A stretch of DNA of 64,000 nt from Prevotella sp. (GCA_022775105.1 JALFIX010000070.1:1-64000); one strand, 5' to 3'. Positions 1-10,470 are shown, counted from the stretch's first letter. Notes: generated by a model not told the origin, from the sequence alone. Program-made: numbers and translations.

Positions 1-96
1 GAATCGTTAAATTCAAAGATGAAGGGATTCCGTTCTGAACTGAGAGGGGTACGAGATATGCCTTTCTTTATGTATCGTTGCGCCATGATATTTTAG
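1..96 (+). CDS. C-terminal fragment of a protein truncated by the window edge (ends ...KGFRSELRGVRDMPFFMYRCAMIF*), possibly another glycosyltransferase
   Basis: Open frame 1 from base 1 to TAG at 94-96; only 31 residues visible. Confidence 0.4.
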   Translation, partial: ESLNSKMKGFRSELRGVRDMPFFMYRCAMIF

Positions 97-176
97 GTAG
101 TCATGGTGCTAAGTCATCCACGGAGAATATCTACTGAGCCAAAAGACTTCGGGGTATTCTTGGTTCATTGGAAAGA

Positions 177-1010
177 ATGTCAGCCTCAGAACAAGAATAC
201 ATACACAATAGAGTTGATTATTACTGCAAGTTTGCCGATAATATCACTCTGCCCAACGACGCACCGCCATTACGTGAATTCACTTACAAAAAACGTATTT
301 CTTATGTGAATGACTATGTGAATAGCACATATTTCTTTGATGCTTATGAATATACGAGGTTCTTTCCTCTACACTTAAGATGGGCATATAACCCCGGTGA
401 TGTGAATTACCTGTTTCCTTTGCCCGAAATAACCAAAAGCCGTCCATTGGTAAAAAATGATGGCAACCGCAACAACATTCTATTAAATCTTGACAAAGTC
501 AGACACTTCACATGGGTATGCGATCCTTTCAAATGGGAAGAAAAGGAGTGCAAGATTCTTTTCAGGGGTGATACCAATGGTAAACCGAGAAGACTGAAAT
601 TTATAGATATGTGGAAAGACCACCCTTATTGTGACTTGGAAAGTACAGGCAAAATGACCCTCTACGACCACCTTTATTATAAATACATCATGGCATTGGA
701 AGGTAATGATGTGGCGTCAAACCTCAAATGGGTAATGTCGAGCAATAGTATTGCCGTCATGCCACGTCCTACGTGCGAGACATGGTACATGGAGGGAAAA
801 CTGATTCCCAATTACCACTATATCGAAATCTCATCAGACTATCATGACCTTATAGAACGTATTGAGTATTACGAAAGCCATCCGGAGGAGGCCCAAAAGA
901 TTATCAATAATGCTCACGAATGGGTTGCACAGTTCAGAAACAAAAAACGCGAGCGCCTTATATCCCTAATGGTTCTTGACAAGTACTTCAGACTCACTGG
1001 ACAGTATTGA
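177..1010 (+). CDS. Glycosyltransferase family 90-like (CAP10/LPS-modifying) protein
   Basis: Motifs FRGDTNGKPRRLKF, YKYIMALEGNDVASNLKWVMSSNSIAVMPRP typical of GT90; ATG at 177 preferred over the TTG used by the ORF track. Confidence 0.75.
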   Translation: MSASEQEYIHNRVDYYCKFADNITLPNDAPPLREFTYKKRISYVNDYVNSTYFFDAYEYTRFFPLHLRWAYNPGDVNYLFPLPEITKSRPLVKNDGNRNNILLNLDKVRHFTWVCDPFKWEEKECKILFRGDTNGKPRRLKFIDMWKDHPYCDLESTGKMTLYDHLYYKYIMALEGNDVASNLKWVMSSNSIAVMPRPTCETWYMEGKLIPNYHYIEISSDYHDLIERIEYYESHPEEAQKIINNAHEWVAQFRNKKRERLISLMVLDKYFRLTGQY

Positions 1011-1031
1011 GACTTCTCAAACCAACAATCT

Positions 1032-1058
1032 GGCGGAATTTAATACGTATATTCCGCC
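1032..1058 (+). terminator. Hairpin between convergent genes (GGCGGAAT...ATTCCGCC)
   Basis: Perfect 8-bp stem just after the GT90 stop, followed by a T-rich stretch. Confidence 0.5.
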
Positions 1059-1146
1059 CAATAAGTTTTTGTATCTTTGTGGCGAATTTCATGACGTCCT
1101 GCTCCCAAGAATTGAAAGGCTAAGAAGCTTGCTGGATAATGGCAAG

Positions 1147-2121
1147 CTACTTCGCTATCCCTTTGCGCCTCTTTATCTCTTCGAGGTCGCCCATATTCAC
1201 GCGGCCTGTTTCCTCGTCATAACGGATGTTGTATTCCTCATGGGTGCGCTTCCAGCGGTTGTGAGTCCAGAGATAAAAAGCAGGCTGGCGACGGATGCTC
1301 TTTTCAAGATGACTGAAGTAGCTGCGGGTCAGTTCATCTTCGGGGAGACTTGCGGCATGCTCGGCCATCAACACGAAGCGTGCCAAATAATACCCCCTAC
1401 GCTCACGTCGAATATCTAAATAATATACGTCTGAGTCAAATTTTCGGGCTATACGATCTGACCCTGTAAACACTGGGGTGTCGTGATGCAAGAAGTCAAG
1501 CCACAGATGTATATTGTTCCACAAAGGCACCTGGTCGGCGATAAACCCTACAATCCACAATTTGCCTTGTCTCCGGATTTCAACAATACGTCGCAAGGTC
1601 TCGCTCATTGGTATTGACTCTGCTCCGTTTCTTCCTCGAAGTCTCAGGAACAACCTGTTCATCTCCTCGTTCTCGAGCTTGTGGTATATCTGACCGAAAA
1701 CCACTTGGTCTTGATAGTCTTCAAAATGCAGGGGTATTGACGACACCCACTCCCAATTGCAGTAATGCCCGAGATAGAGGGCAACGTTGCGCCCCTCATC
1801 AAAGCTCTGCTTAACCCTATCAGTATTCTCGAAGCGTATTCTTCTCTTGATATTGTCCTTGCTGATAGACAATAGCTTGATAGTCTCCACAACATAGTCA
1901 CAGAACCAGTGGTAATACTCTCTTTCTATTTTTCTTCGCTCATTCTCACTCTTTTCGGGGAAGCACTCAGCCAAATGTCTGCGCACCAATTTCTTACGGT
2001 AGCCCCATAATCTATAGGCAATGAGATACAAGAAGTCGCTCATGCCGTATAACATCCACAAGGGGAGCAACGAGATGAGATACCAAATAAAGAACAGGAC
2101 AATATAGAGTACTCTCTTCAT
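1147..2121 (-). CDS. Lysophospholipid/lipid A acyltransferase family (LpxL/HtrB-like)
   Basis: 324 aa; YLGHYCNWEW (HX4D/E-like) and lipid A acyltransferase-like architecture. Confidence 0.85.
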   Translation of the reverse strand: MKRVLYIVLFFIWYLISLLPLWMLYGMSDFLYLIAYRLWGYRKKLVRRHLAECFPEKSENERRKIEREYYHWFCDYVVETIKLLSISKDNIKRRIRFENTDRVKQSFDEGRNVALYLGHYCNWEWVSSIPLHFEDYQDQVVFGQIYHKLENEEMNRLFLRLRGRNGAESIPMSETLRRIVEIRRQGKLWIVGFIADQVPLWNNIHLWLDFLHHDTPVFTGSDRIARKFDSDVYYLDIRRERRGYYLARFVLMAEHAASLPEDELTRSYFSHLEKSIRRQPAFYLWTHNRWKRTHEEYNIRYDEETGRVNMGDLEEIKRRKGIAK

Positions 2122-2137
2122 AATGAGGATTATAGCT

Positions 2138-2953
2138 TTATTTAATTAATGACGTCATCTTGCTTCTTACTCCCTTATAGCCTTTAAGGAAGGCCTTGGC
2201 CGACCCGAACTTCAGGAACATGTCGAGACGTACGGGGATATGGTTGGCATCATCGGTGACATAGAAACGGATAATCTCCTTGTTATGCCCGTCTTCTCTC
2301 TCTATGAACGAGAAGACCAGGCATCTGAACTTCTTCTTTGTGCCCTCAATCTCAAACTCGTCCTTGCCCTGATATTTTATCCAGGAATTGCTCAAATGCT
2401 TTGCATCGCTAATGGGCAGTGGAATGTTCTGGCCCACGGTGAAGCCGGATGCATCAAAGTTGCGCGCCCTCATAAAGATGCTCATCATGTCGTAGATGCA
2501 GTCCTTGTATGCCGACTCCTTCCACTTGTGCTCGCCGGTATGTTCAATGCGGTGCTGCTTGAGCTGGCAGTTGCCGTTGGGATAGCTGTACCATATCTCG
2601 TCAACGTAGTAGCGGTCGCCCTCTCTTGCTCCCTTGCGGAAATACAGTGGCGAGAGCGACATGTCGGTATAGGACAGGAGAGTGTCGCGAAGCATAAACA
2701 GCTTGTCATACTTGGAGCTGCTGCGGGTGACAAGGCTTGAGCGATAGGCATCCTTGCCCTTGTATTTTGACTTGGTGGTGCTCATGGAGGCAGACCCTAC
2801 ATTCACCCACACGAATTTCCAGTTGAAATACAGGTCGTAGGTGAGGAACTCACCCGAACTGAATGCGGTGTTCTCTATCCCGCACTGTGCCTTAGCTTGG
2901 ATTGATATTCCGAACAAGGCAATGAGCAATATTGCATATAGCTTTCTGTTCAT
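2138..2953 (-). CDS. DUF3108 domain-containing exported protein
   Basis: Signal peptide; GEFLTYDLYFNWKFVWVNVGSA pattern of DUF3108. Confidence 0.8.
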   Translation of the reverse strand: MNRKLYAILLIALFGISIQAKAQCGIENTAFSSGEFLTYDLYFNWKFVWVNVGSASMSTTKSKYKGKDAYRSSLVTRSSSKYDKLFMLRDTLLSYTDMSLSPLYFRKGAREGDRYYVDEIWYSYPNGNCQLKQHRIEHTGEHKWKESAYKDCIYDMMSIFMRARNFDASGFTVGQNIPLPISDAKHLSNSWIKYQGKDEFEIEGTKKKFRCLVFSFIEREDGHNKEIIRFYVTDDANHIPVRLDMFLKFGSAKAFLKGYKGVRSKMTSLIK

Positions 2954-2988
2954 ATCCTTATCGTGTTTTTGCCTTAGACATATTATGA

Positions 2989-4983
2989 TTATTTTCTCAC
3001 TGCTATCTTCATTTGCGAAGGAATCTTGTCGAAGGGGATGCCAAGGTCCTCCGCCCTCTTCCTGTTGCGGTCCTGAAGTTTCTTCTCCTTCTCAGGCTTC
3101 TGTTTTGTTATAGCCAAAGGCTTCTGCCTGTCAAGCGCCACCGCCCTAAGGTCCCATTGGGTGGTGATGTCCCAATTGGCCTTTATCTCAATCACTTTTG
3201 GCAGATAGAATCTCTCCTCGGGTTGAAGTCCCTTATGGAAATCGCCTGTGTCCCATATACCGTTGCCATTGAGGTCGATAAACGCGCTGAGATAGTATTG
3301 TCCCTCGTTGAGCCAGAAGAATTCCGCCGAACCGTCGTCCTGTGTCTTCGACTCCTTTGTCACATTTCCCGACTTGTCAAGCAGTTGCACAACGGCACTG
3401 AGGCTATCGGGCAATCCCGAAACCTTCACCACAAGACTGCCGAAGTCTTCCTCTTTCTTGCATCTCAGACCGTTCTTCATCTTGTCGTTGACTATACCGT
3501 AAATGCTCTCAAAGGCTGCTGAATCCACCTCCAGGCTATATTCCGTGTCGGGTTGCCATTCAGCCTCAAAGCGGTAAGTCAGTTTTGACGTCTCTACAGG
3601 ATTCCATGCGAAAGGCATAGGTATCCATAGCGTATCCACCTTGGAGAAGAGATGCACCTTCGACGTGTCACATCTCGCCAAAGGCACAGGCATCGTGAAA
3701 TACACGTTGCTCAAAGGAGTCAGGGTGGAAGGCGCGCTGACCTTGACTTCAAGAGGTTTCGGTCGCCATATCGAGTCGTAAGGTTCACCTCGCTTCTTCA
3801 GCTTCTCCTGCTGTTTCTGCCACTTCGACAATTCTTTCTCGTGCATTTTCATTCGCTTCTCGTATGACATCTTTGGTACCATGACGAATGTATCTGTCTG
3901 TGCCACAAGTTGCCCAAGTGTGTCGGTCACATGATATGAGTACTCTATCTCCAACGAGTCGCGGTTGACAAGTGCCGTATCGCGAAGCCAATAGGTGATG
4001 GTATCTTTTTTCTGACTGGCATCAATGACAAACGCCTCGTCGGCATCGAAGTTCAGTCCCCTGAGTTTGGGAAGGCTGTCGCTGCCATAACTGAAGAAGA
4101 ATTCAAAGCGTTCAGGCTCCTGACGTTGCTTTTTAATCAGATACCTGTCGGTCTGCGGCACAGTGAATGCCCTGAGCACCAAGTCATCAGGATAGAAATG
4201 GGTGAACCCGCGCCTCACGATGGTGTCAATCCTCAGCGAGTCGCGCCATATCGTGTCCTGTCTGACATCGGGACCGCAAGAGGGTTCGATGATGCGGTCG
4301 CTGAATGCCAACATTTCTCCCTTCTGGCTGTACATATAGTCGCCGTCCATATCCTGCAAGGCGTATGCACGGTATTTTCCTTTCGCCACACCTCTAATGA
4401 TAAAACGCCCGCGACTGTCGGTGCGAGCCACTCTCAACAATGGCTTGGTGGTGAAGGCGGAATCCTCAAGGTCGGCATACAGTCCCACCATTATGCCTTT
4501 GACCGGTTCAAGAGTACCAGCGTCAAGCACAGCTCCCGACACCTCCAACGTATCGACCTGATTTCCAGTGGAGAACGTGAAGGTGTAGTTTCCCAAAGGA
4601 TTGCCCTCGTTGTTGTCGGAGATGGCATCCGAGAAGTCGATGGTGTATGTGGTGTTCTCTTTGAGTGAGTCTTTCAGTTCCACCACTATTTTCTTTCCCG
4701 CACCTTTAATCTCAGGCATCTCAAGCTGTGGCGGTGATATCACGACATTGTTGGTCGCGTCCTCAACCTTTATGAACTCGTCAAAGTATATGACCACCTT
4801 CTTGTCCTTCACTTGCGTACCGTTGTCAGCAGGTGTTGTGGCGATTATCTGCGGCGGTCTGTCGTCATACCAACCGCCATCAGGCTGTCCCATTCTGGCA
4901 CAGCTATAAATCATCATTATCAACAAAAAGATGACAAGATGACGTGTTGACAATCTGACAAATATATAGCGTTTCTTATTCAT
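2989..4983 (-). CDS. Ig-like (Big_5) domain lipoprotein
   Basis: Signal/lipobox-like N-terminus (IYSCARMGQPDGGWYDDRPP); PADNGTQVKDKKVVIYFDEFIKV Big_5 motif. Confidence 0.8.
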   Translation of the reverse strand: MNKKRYIFVRLSTRHLVIFLLIMMIYSCARMGQPDGGWYDDRPPQIIATTPADNGTQVKDKKVVIYFDEFIKVEDATNNVVISPPQLEMPEIKGAGKKIVVELKDSLKENTTYTIDFSDAISDNNEGNPLGNYTFTFSTGNQVDTLEVSGAVLDAGTLEPVKGIMVGLYADLEDSAFTTKPLLRVARTDSRGRFIIRGVAKGKYRAYALQDMDGDYMYSQKGEMLAFSDRIIEPSCGPDVRQDTIWRDSLRIDTIVRRGFTHFYPDDLVLRAFTVPQTDRYLIKKQRQEPERFEFFFSYGSDSLPKLRGLNFDADEAFVIDASQKKDTITYWLRDTALVNRDSLEIEYSYHVTDTLGQLVAQTDTFVMVPKMSYEKRMKMHEKELSKWQKQQEKLKKRGEPYDSIWRPKPLEVKVSAPSTLTPLSNVYFTMPVPLARCDTSKVHLFSKVDTLWIPMPFAWNPVETSKLTYRFEAEWQPDTEYSLEVDSAAFESIYGIVNDKMKNGLRCKKEEDFGSLVVKVSGLPDSLSAVVQLLDKSGNVTKESKTQDDGSAEFFWLNEGQYYLSAFIDLNGNGIWDTGDFHKGLQPEERFYLPKVIEIKANWDITTQWDLRAVALDRQKPLAITKQKPEKEKKLQDRNRKRAEDLGIPFDKIPSQMKIAVRK

Positions 4984-4984
4984 T

Positions 4985-5006
4985 CCTAATCCCTAATTCC
5001 TAATTC
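4985..5006 (-). repeat. (GGAATTA)n heptamer tandem repeat overlapping a stop codon
   Basis: GAATTAGGAATTAGGGATTAGG on the minus strand; the TAG stop of the upstream gene lies in the repeat. Confidence 0.75.
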
Positions 5007-6505
5007 ATCTTCAGCAGTTGCTCAACGTATTCGCGCGAGTTGCTGAGCCTTGGCACCTTGTTCTGACCGCCAAGTTTGCCCCTCATCTTCATCCACTGCT
5101 CAAAGAGTCCAGGTTTTGCCTTTATCAGTTCGAGATGTTGCAGAGTGATGTTCTTGTATCTCTTTGCCTCATAATCACTGTTTATCTCCTGCAAGTGTCG
5201 GTCGAGCAGTTCTGCAAAACGCTGGAGGTCATCGGGTTCCTTGTTGAATTCTACAATCCATTGGTGGCGGCATTTCGCGCCCTCGTCCATATACACCGGT
5301 GCGGCAGTATATTCAAGGATCTGTGCCCCAGTCTGTTGGCAAGCGTAAGCAAGACCCTTTTCGGCATTATCCACAATAAGTTCCTCACCAAAGGCATTAA
5401 TGAAATGCTTGGTTCTGCCAGTGATAATAAACTTATAAGGATTGGTGCTTGTGAATGTCACTGTGTCTCCGATGATATATCTCCATAGTCCGCTGGTGGT
5501 GGAAATCACCATGGCATAGTTCTTTCCCGTTTCCACTCCCCACAGCGGAACAACCGTCGGCTTCTCCTTTCCGAACTCGTCCATAGGTATGAATTCATAG
5601 AAAACTCCATAGTCGAGCATCAGCAGCATCGACTTGTCGGTGGGGTCGTTTTGCAGTCCGAAGAAACCCTCGCTTGCGTTATAGGTTTCCATATAGTGCA
5701 TCTTTGGGCTTGTTATAAGCTGCTCATATTGTTTGCGGTAGGGAGTGAACGCCACTCCTCCGTGGAAGAACATTTCAAGATTGGGCCATACCTCTTCGAG
5801 ATGAGTCTTGCCAGAGAGTTCCATCACCCTTGTAAGCACCGACAGCATCCACGAAGGCACACCGCTGATATTCGTCACATTCTTGTCAAGCGTCTCCCTT
5901 GCGATGCGGTCGCGCTTCAACTCAAAATCCGAAATCAATGCAGTCTTTTTCTTGGGCACACGCACAAGATTGGCAAGCGGGTTGATGTTTTCGATAAGAA
6001 TGGCACTGAGGTCACCCACGATACTGTTTGCCACATTATAATTAGGCGAATGGCTTCCTCCGAGAATTAATGCCCTTCCGTCGAAGAGACGGCTTTTGGG
6101 ATTATTTGCGAGATACATTGCCACGGCATCCTGACCTCCCCGATAGTGGGTGTCTTTAAGTCCTTGGGGGCTAACGGGAATAAACTTGCTCTTGTCGTTG
6201 GTGGTGCCCGAGGACTTGGCATACCATTTCACTGTTCCCGGCCAAAGCACGTTTCTCTCTCCATGCCTCATTCTGTCGATGTCACCTTTCAGTTCCTCGT
6301 ATGTGTTCAGGGGGGTGTTGGCAGTGAAATCCTCATATCCCTTGGCTATGTCGAAAAGGTGTTTTCTTCCGTACTCGGTGTCCTTGGCAGACTCGAGCAA
6401 CGTGGCAAGCACATGTCTTTGCATCTGCTCGCCTTCGTCGTTGTGTCTCTCCAGTTCCTTCTGTCGAGGCACAAAAACCTTACCTATAATACTTGTCAAA
6501 CTCAT
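5000..6505 (-). CDS. GH3 auxin-responsive promoter family protein
   Basis: WYAKSSGTTNDKSKFIPVS and GFFGLQND motifs of the GH3 family; promoter position favours the start at 6505. Confidence 0.85.
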   Translation of the reverse strand: MSLTSIIGKVFVPRQKELERHNDEGEQMQRHVLATLLESAKDTEYGRKHLFDIAKGYEDFTANTPLNTYEELKGDIDRMRHGERNVLWPGTVKWYAKSSGTTNDKSKFIPVSPQGLKDTHYRGGQDAVAMYLANNPKSRLFDGRALILGGSHSPNYNVANSIVGDLSAILIENINPLANLVRVPKKKTALISDFELKRDRIARETLDKNVTNISGVPSWMLSVLTRVMELSGKTHLEEVWPNLEMFFHGGVAFTPYRKQYEQLITSPKMHYMETYNASEGFFGLQNDPTDKSMLLMLDYGVFYEFIPMDEFGKEKPTVVPLWGVETGKNYAMVISTTSGLWRYIIGDTVTFTSTNPYKFIITGRTKHFINAFGEELIVDNAEKGLAYACQQTGAQILEYTAAPVYMDEGAKCRHQWIVEFNKEPDDLQRFAELLDRHLQEINSDYEAKRYKNITLQHLELIKAKPGLFEQWMKMRGKLGGQNKVPRLSNSREYVEQLLKMN

Positions 6506-6589
6506 ATTATGATTCTTTTGAAAGTGCAAAAGTAATCATTTCTTTTGTAAAAGCCTCAACTTTTACATTATTTATGATTTAATAAGCAA

Positions 6590-6618
6590 GCTGCAAGCGA
6601 ATAATTTTCGCTTGCAGC
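6590..6618 (-). terminator. Hairpin terminator-like element downstream of rnc
   Basis: Perfect 12-bp stem GCTGCAAGCGAA/TTCGCTTGCAGC with 5-nt loop. Confidence 0.65.
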
Positions 6619-6648
6619 CTATAAAGTTTAATTATCTTAATACAAAAA

Positions 6649-7671
6649 TCACTCGTATGCAGCTGCTTCTGCGGCTGCTATGATATCTTCCCTTGACTGG
6701 GACTTTGGAGTTGCGGTAATGTCCGAGAGGTCGAACTCATCGGAGTCATCCTCAACAACTGGGACATCAACTTTTGACTGACACTTTGGCTTGGGGACAA
6801 CGGCCTCCGATTCCTCGGGGATGTCGTGGGTTATGATAAAGTCCTGCTTCTCCTCGGTGTCAGGAACATTCAGCACCGGCATTTCTTCCATCTTCGTGCG
6901 GTCGGTCTTGGCGGCAAACACCGCATCAATGAACTGCGGTTCACGTTTCAGACGCTGGAGTGTTTCTTTAGAAGCTAACTGCTGACTCTCCTTTTTTGAG
7001 TAGCCTTTGCCTTGTCCGCCGTCAAGTCCCTCAATGACAGCCTTATATACAAACACTGGACTTCCGCCGTTTTCCTTAGCCTGACTGACAAGTTTGAAAT
7101 CGAGCCTCACCTTGTTCTTCTGACTCCACTCAATAAGCTTGCTCTTGAAATTGACCTCCTTGTATGCCACCTTGTCGATATTAATGAGCTGCGAGAGAAT
7201 GCGATTCTGCATAAACCTCATACACATGTCATAGCCTCTGTCGAGATAGATGGCACCCACAAGAGCCTCAAAGGCATTGCCGCCCATGTAGTTGTTGTGG
7301 GAATTGGAATGTCCCGATGACAGGATGAGACGGTTGATACCCATCTCCTGCGCAAGTTTATTGAGCGTGTCGCGCTGCACTAATTTGCTACGCGTGTTGG
7401 TGAGAAAACCCTCTCGTTTGCCCTCAAAGTGGCGATATACAATATCACCTACCACAGCGTCAAGCACTGCATCACCGAGAAATTCAAGTCGCTCGTTGTT
7501 TACAGGCTTGCCCTTGGCATTGCGACGGGCAATACTCTTGTGCATCAGTGCGAGCTTGTACAGCTCGATGTTGCGGGGATAGAATCCGAGTATGTCACGA
7601 AGGGAAGAAAAAAGCTCCTTCTCCTTGCGGAAAGGGAGCTTTAATCTGTCTATGATACTGTTATTCAGCAT
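6649..7671 (-). CDS. rnc: Ribonuclease III with extended acidic C-terminal tail
   Basis: NERLEFLGDAVLDAVVGDIVY signature, dsRBD region; start at MLNNSIIDRLK. Confidence 0.93.
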   Translation of the reverse strand: MLNNSIIDRLKLPFRKEKELFSSLRDILGFYPRNIELYKLALMHKSIARRNAKGKPVNNERLEFLGDAVLDAVVGDIVYRHFEGKREGFLTNTRSKLVQRDTLNKLAQEMGINRLILSSGHSNSHNNYMGGNAFEALVGAIYLDRGYDMCMRFMQNRILSQLINIDKVAYKEVNFKSKLIEWSQKNKVRLDFKLVSQAKENGGSPVFVYKAVIEGLDGGQGKGYSKKESQQLASKETLQRLKREPQFIDAVFAAKTDRTKMEEMPVLNVPDTEEKQDFIITHDIPEESEAVVPKPKCQSKVDVPVVEDDSDEFDLSDITATPKSQSREDIIAAAEAAAYE

Positions 7672-8923
7672 ACTTCTTGAATACAACACAAGCATTGTGA
7701 CCACCGAAACCGAAGGTGTTGCTGATAGCGGCACGCACCTCACGCTTCTGGGCTACATTGAATGTGAAGTTGAGATTATAATCGAGTTCCTCGTCATTGT
7801 CACCCTCCTCGTGGTTGATTGTCGGGGGAACGATGTCGTTCTTAACAGCAAGCACTGTTGCCATGGCCTCAACAGCTCCGGCAGCACCGAGAAGGTGACC
7901 GGTCATCGACTTTGTAGAGCTGATATTCAGCTTGTATGCAGCCTCACCGAACACTTCCTTGATGGCCTTGGCCTCAGAGATGTCACCCACGTGGGTGGAT
8001 GTTCCGTGAACGTTGATATAGTCGATGTCCTCTGGCTTCAAACCTGCATCCTCAAGTGCGCTCTTCATGACGAGACAAGCACCAAGACCCTCGGGATGAG
8101 AGGCTGTGATGTGGTGAGCGTCGGCACTCATGCCCTCGCCTACCATCTCAGCGTATATCTTGGCGCCACGGGCCTTGGCGTGCTCCAGTTCCTCGAGAAT
8201 GAGGCATCCTGCACCCTCACCCATGATGAATCCGTCGCGACTTGCGCTGAAGGGGCGTGATGCGTGCTCAGGATCGTCATTGCGTGTGCTCAGGGCGTGC
8301 ATTGCATTGAAACCACCCACACCGCAGGCGCAAATAGCAGCCTCGGCACCACCGGCAACGATAGCGTCGGCCTTACCCAAACGAATCACGTTGAAAGCGT
8401 CGGCCAAGGCATTAGTTGAAGAAGCACAAGCAGATGTTGTGGTATAGTTAGGTCCGTGGAAACCGTATTTGATTGAAATCTGACCAGAAGCGATGTCCGC
8501 AATCATCTTGGGGATGAAGAACGGATTGAACTTAGGACCGTCAGCCTCATGGAGACCGTAGTATTTCACTTCGTCCTCGAAGGTCTTGATACCACCGATA
8601 CCCACACCGAAGATAACACCAACACGGTTCTTGTCAACATCCTCAGCGTCAATCTTACTGTCGTTAACAGCCTGTGTGGCAGCTACAAGAGCCAACTGAG
8701 TATAGCGGTCCATCTTGCGGGCTTCCTTGCGGTCGATATATTCATTCGTATTGAGACCCTTCACCTCACAAGCGAACTGGGTCTTGAAATTTGATGCGTC
8801 AAACAATGTAATAGGCGCTGCTCCACTCTTGCCGGCAACAAGGTTTTCCCATGTCTCCTCTGGAGTGTTGCCCACTGGAGTTACAGCTCCAAGGCCTGTT
8901 ACAACAACTCTTTTAAGTTCCAT
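7661..8923 (-). CDS. fabF: Beta-ketoacyl-ACP synthase II
   Basis: MELKRVVVTGLGAVTPVGN; TTTSACASSTNALADA active site; NTFGFGGHNACVVF. Confidence 0.97.
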   Translation of the reverse strand: MELKRVVVTGLGAVTPVGNTPEETWENLVAGKSGAAPITLFDASNFKTQFACEVKGLNTNEYIDRKEARKMDRYTQLALVAATQAVNDSKIDAEDVDKNRVGVIFGVGIGGIKTFEDEVKYYGLHEADGPKFNPFFIPKMIADIASGQISIKYGFHGPNYTTTSACASSTNALADAFNVIRLGKADAIVAGGAEAAICACGVGGFNAMHALSTRNDDPEHASRPFSASRDGFIMGEGAGCLILEELEHAKARGAKIYAEMVGEGMSADAHHITASHPEGLGACLVMKSALEDAGLKPEDIDYINVHGTSTHVGDISEAKAIKEVFGEAAYKLNISSTKSMTGHLLGAAGAVEAMATVLAVKNDIVPPTINHEEGDNDEELDYNLNFTFNVAQKREVRAAISNTFGFGGHNACVVFKKYAE

Positions 8924-8956
8924 TAAAAAAAAGTAAGATTAATAATACAAAAGAAA

Positions 8957-9011
8957 TTGGAATTCGGAGAGGCTGATAATGTCATAACAGACAGCCCACT
9001 CCCAATTCCAA
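8957..9011 (-). promoter_or_regulatory. Intergenic hairpin between acpP and fabF
   Basis: TTGGAATTCGGAGAGGCTG / CAGCCCACTCCCAATTCCAA imperfect 19-20 bp arms, 16-nt loop. Confidence 0.6.
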
Positions 9012-9030
9012 GTTCAGCCTATAAAATCAT

Positions 9031-9267
9031 TTATTTGGCGTTCTCCTCGATGTAGCTGATAGCGTCACCTACAGTACCGATCTTCTCAGCCTTGTCGTCT
9101 GGAATAGAGATTCCGAACTCCTTCTCAAACTCCATGATGAGCTCTACAGTGTCGAGAGAGTCAGCACCGAGGTCATTTGTGAAACTTGCTTCGGGCTTTA
9201 CTTCAGCCTCATCTACACCCAGCTTATCAACGATAATAGCCTTTACTTTTGATTCAATTTCTGACAT
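9031..9267 (-). CDS. acpP: Acyl carrier protein
   Basis: 78 aa with [15 protein letters not shown] phosphopantetheine site. Confidence 0.97.
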   Translation of the reverse strand: MSEIESKVKAIIVDKLGVDEAEVKPEASFTNDLGADSLDTVELIMEFEKEFGISIPDDKAEKIGTVGDAISYIEENAK

Positions 9268-9474
9268 AATTTCTAATATTTAAAATGTTAATAATGTGTT
9301 CTTTTCTTAAAATCGGGTGCAAAGTAACAACTTTTATTTCACATTTGCAAATTTTTTGTGCAAAAAATGAAGAAAAATGCACAAACACCCTATAGTTGTG
9401 CAGAATCCGACATTCAAAACTGCACATTTCACCTATTTTGTGCAATGATTTTGTCGTTGTGTGCGATAACTGCC

Positions 9475-10470
9475 CTAATGGAACTCACGCCTCAGTGGAT
9501 AGTTGCCCCTCAGCTCCTCAAATCCCACAGGATTACTCCTCAGGCGGGCAGTGTCAACCAATGGGTCGTAGAGGTCGAGTGGACTGCCATTATATACAAA
9601 ATCGGGGGGCAAAGCGGGAGGTGTGACCTCCCCCGGATTGTCGATACCGAAATGTCGGCACAGGGCATCAATCACCATATTGTCGGCAGTGACCTTGCCG
9701 TCGGCACTGTAACCAGCGATATGTGGAGTGGCAATGAAGGCACGGTCGAGGAGTTCACTGTTGATGTCAGGCTCACCCTCCCATGTATCAATGACGGCAT
9801 TCTCCACAACACCTTCGTCCATTGCTTCGAGAAGAGCCTGTTCGTCGATGACTCCACCACGGCTTGTGTTGATTATACATTCAACGGGCCAACTGCGCAA
9901 GTCATTAAAATGAGAAAAAAACGCCTTGTCGGCAAGATGCCACGTGGGATGTGGGCCACGTCGGGTGAGCGGCACATGGAACGTGATGACATCGGCACTG
10001 GTCATCACATCCTCCAATGAGACGAATGAAGGGTCGTCAATGAAGGGGTCATTGACAATGGTTTTCAGTCCCATTCGCTCACACACTCCCTTGACTTCAG
10101 TTCCCACATGTCCGCAACCGACAATTCCCACCGTCCCCGATGTGAAGCCGAGTCGCATGAGAGAAGTCTCTATATACTGTCCCACGGAAGCGGCATTGCA
10201 TCCGGGACAATTCACCCAATGAATGCCTGCGGAATCGAGCCAGTCAGTGTCGAGATGATCAATACCGATGGTGGCAGTGGCAACAAACTGCACACGGCTT
10301 CCCTCGAGCAACGCGCGATTACAATATGTACGCGTGCGCACTATCAAGGCATCAGCGTCACGCACGTCGGAAGCCTTGATTTCTGAGCCGCGGATATATG
10401 CCACATCGGGAGTTATCCTGGCAAGCGATTCCCTTATATAAGGTATCTTATCATCAACTATTATCTTCAT
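9475..10470 (-). CDS. pdxB: 4-phosphoerythronate dehydrogenase
   Basis: MKIIVDDKIPYIRE; VGIVGCGHVG Rossmann motif; PdxB-like C-terminus. Confidence 0.9.
   Translation of the reverse strand: MKIIVDDKIPYIRESLARITPDVAYIRGSEIKASDVRDADALIVRTRTYCNRALLEGSRVQFVATATIGIDHLDTDWLDSAGIHWVNCPGCNAASVGQYIETSLMRLGFTSGTVGIVGCGHVGTEVKGVCERMGLKTIVNDPFIDDPSFVSLEDVMTSADVITFHVPLTRRGPHPTWHLADKAFFSHFNDLRSWPVECIINTSRGGVIDEQALLEAMDEGVVENAVIDTWEGEPDINSELLDRAFIATPHIAGYSADGKVTADNMVIDALCRHFGIDNPGEVTPPALPPDFVYNGSPLDLYDPLVDTARLRSNPVGFEELRGNYPLRREFH

Noticed and set aside
1072-1079. TATCTTTG promoter-like sequence on the plus strand
   Set aside because: No plus-strand gene follows (1147-2121 is on the minus strand); probably a chance match to a short motif.
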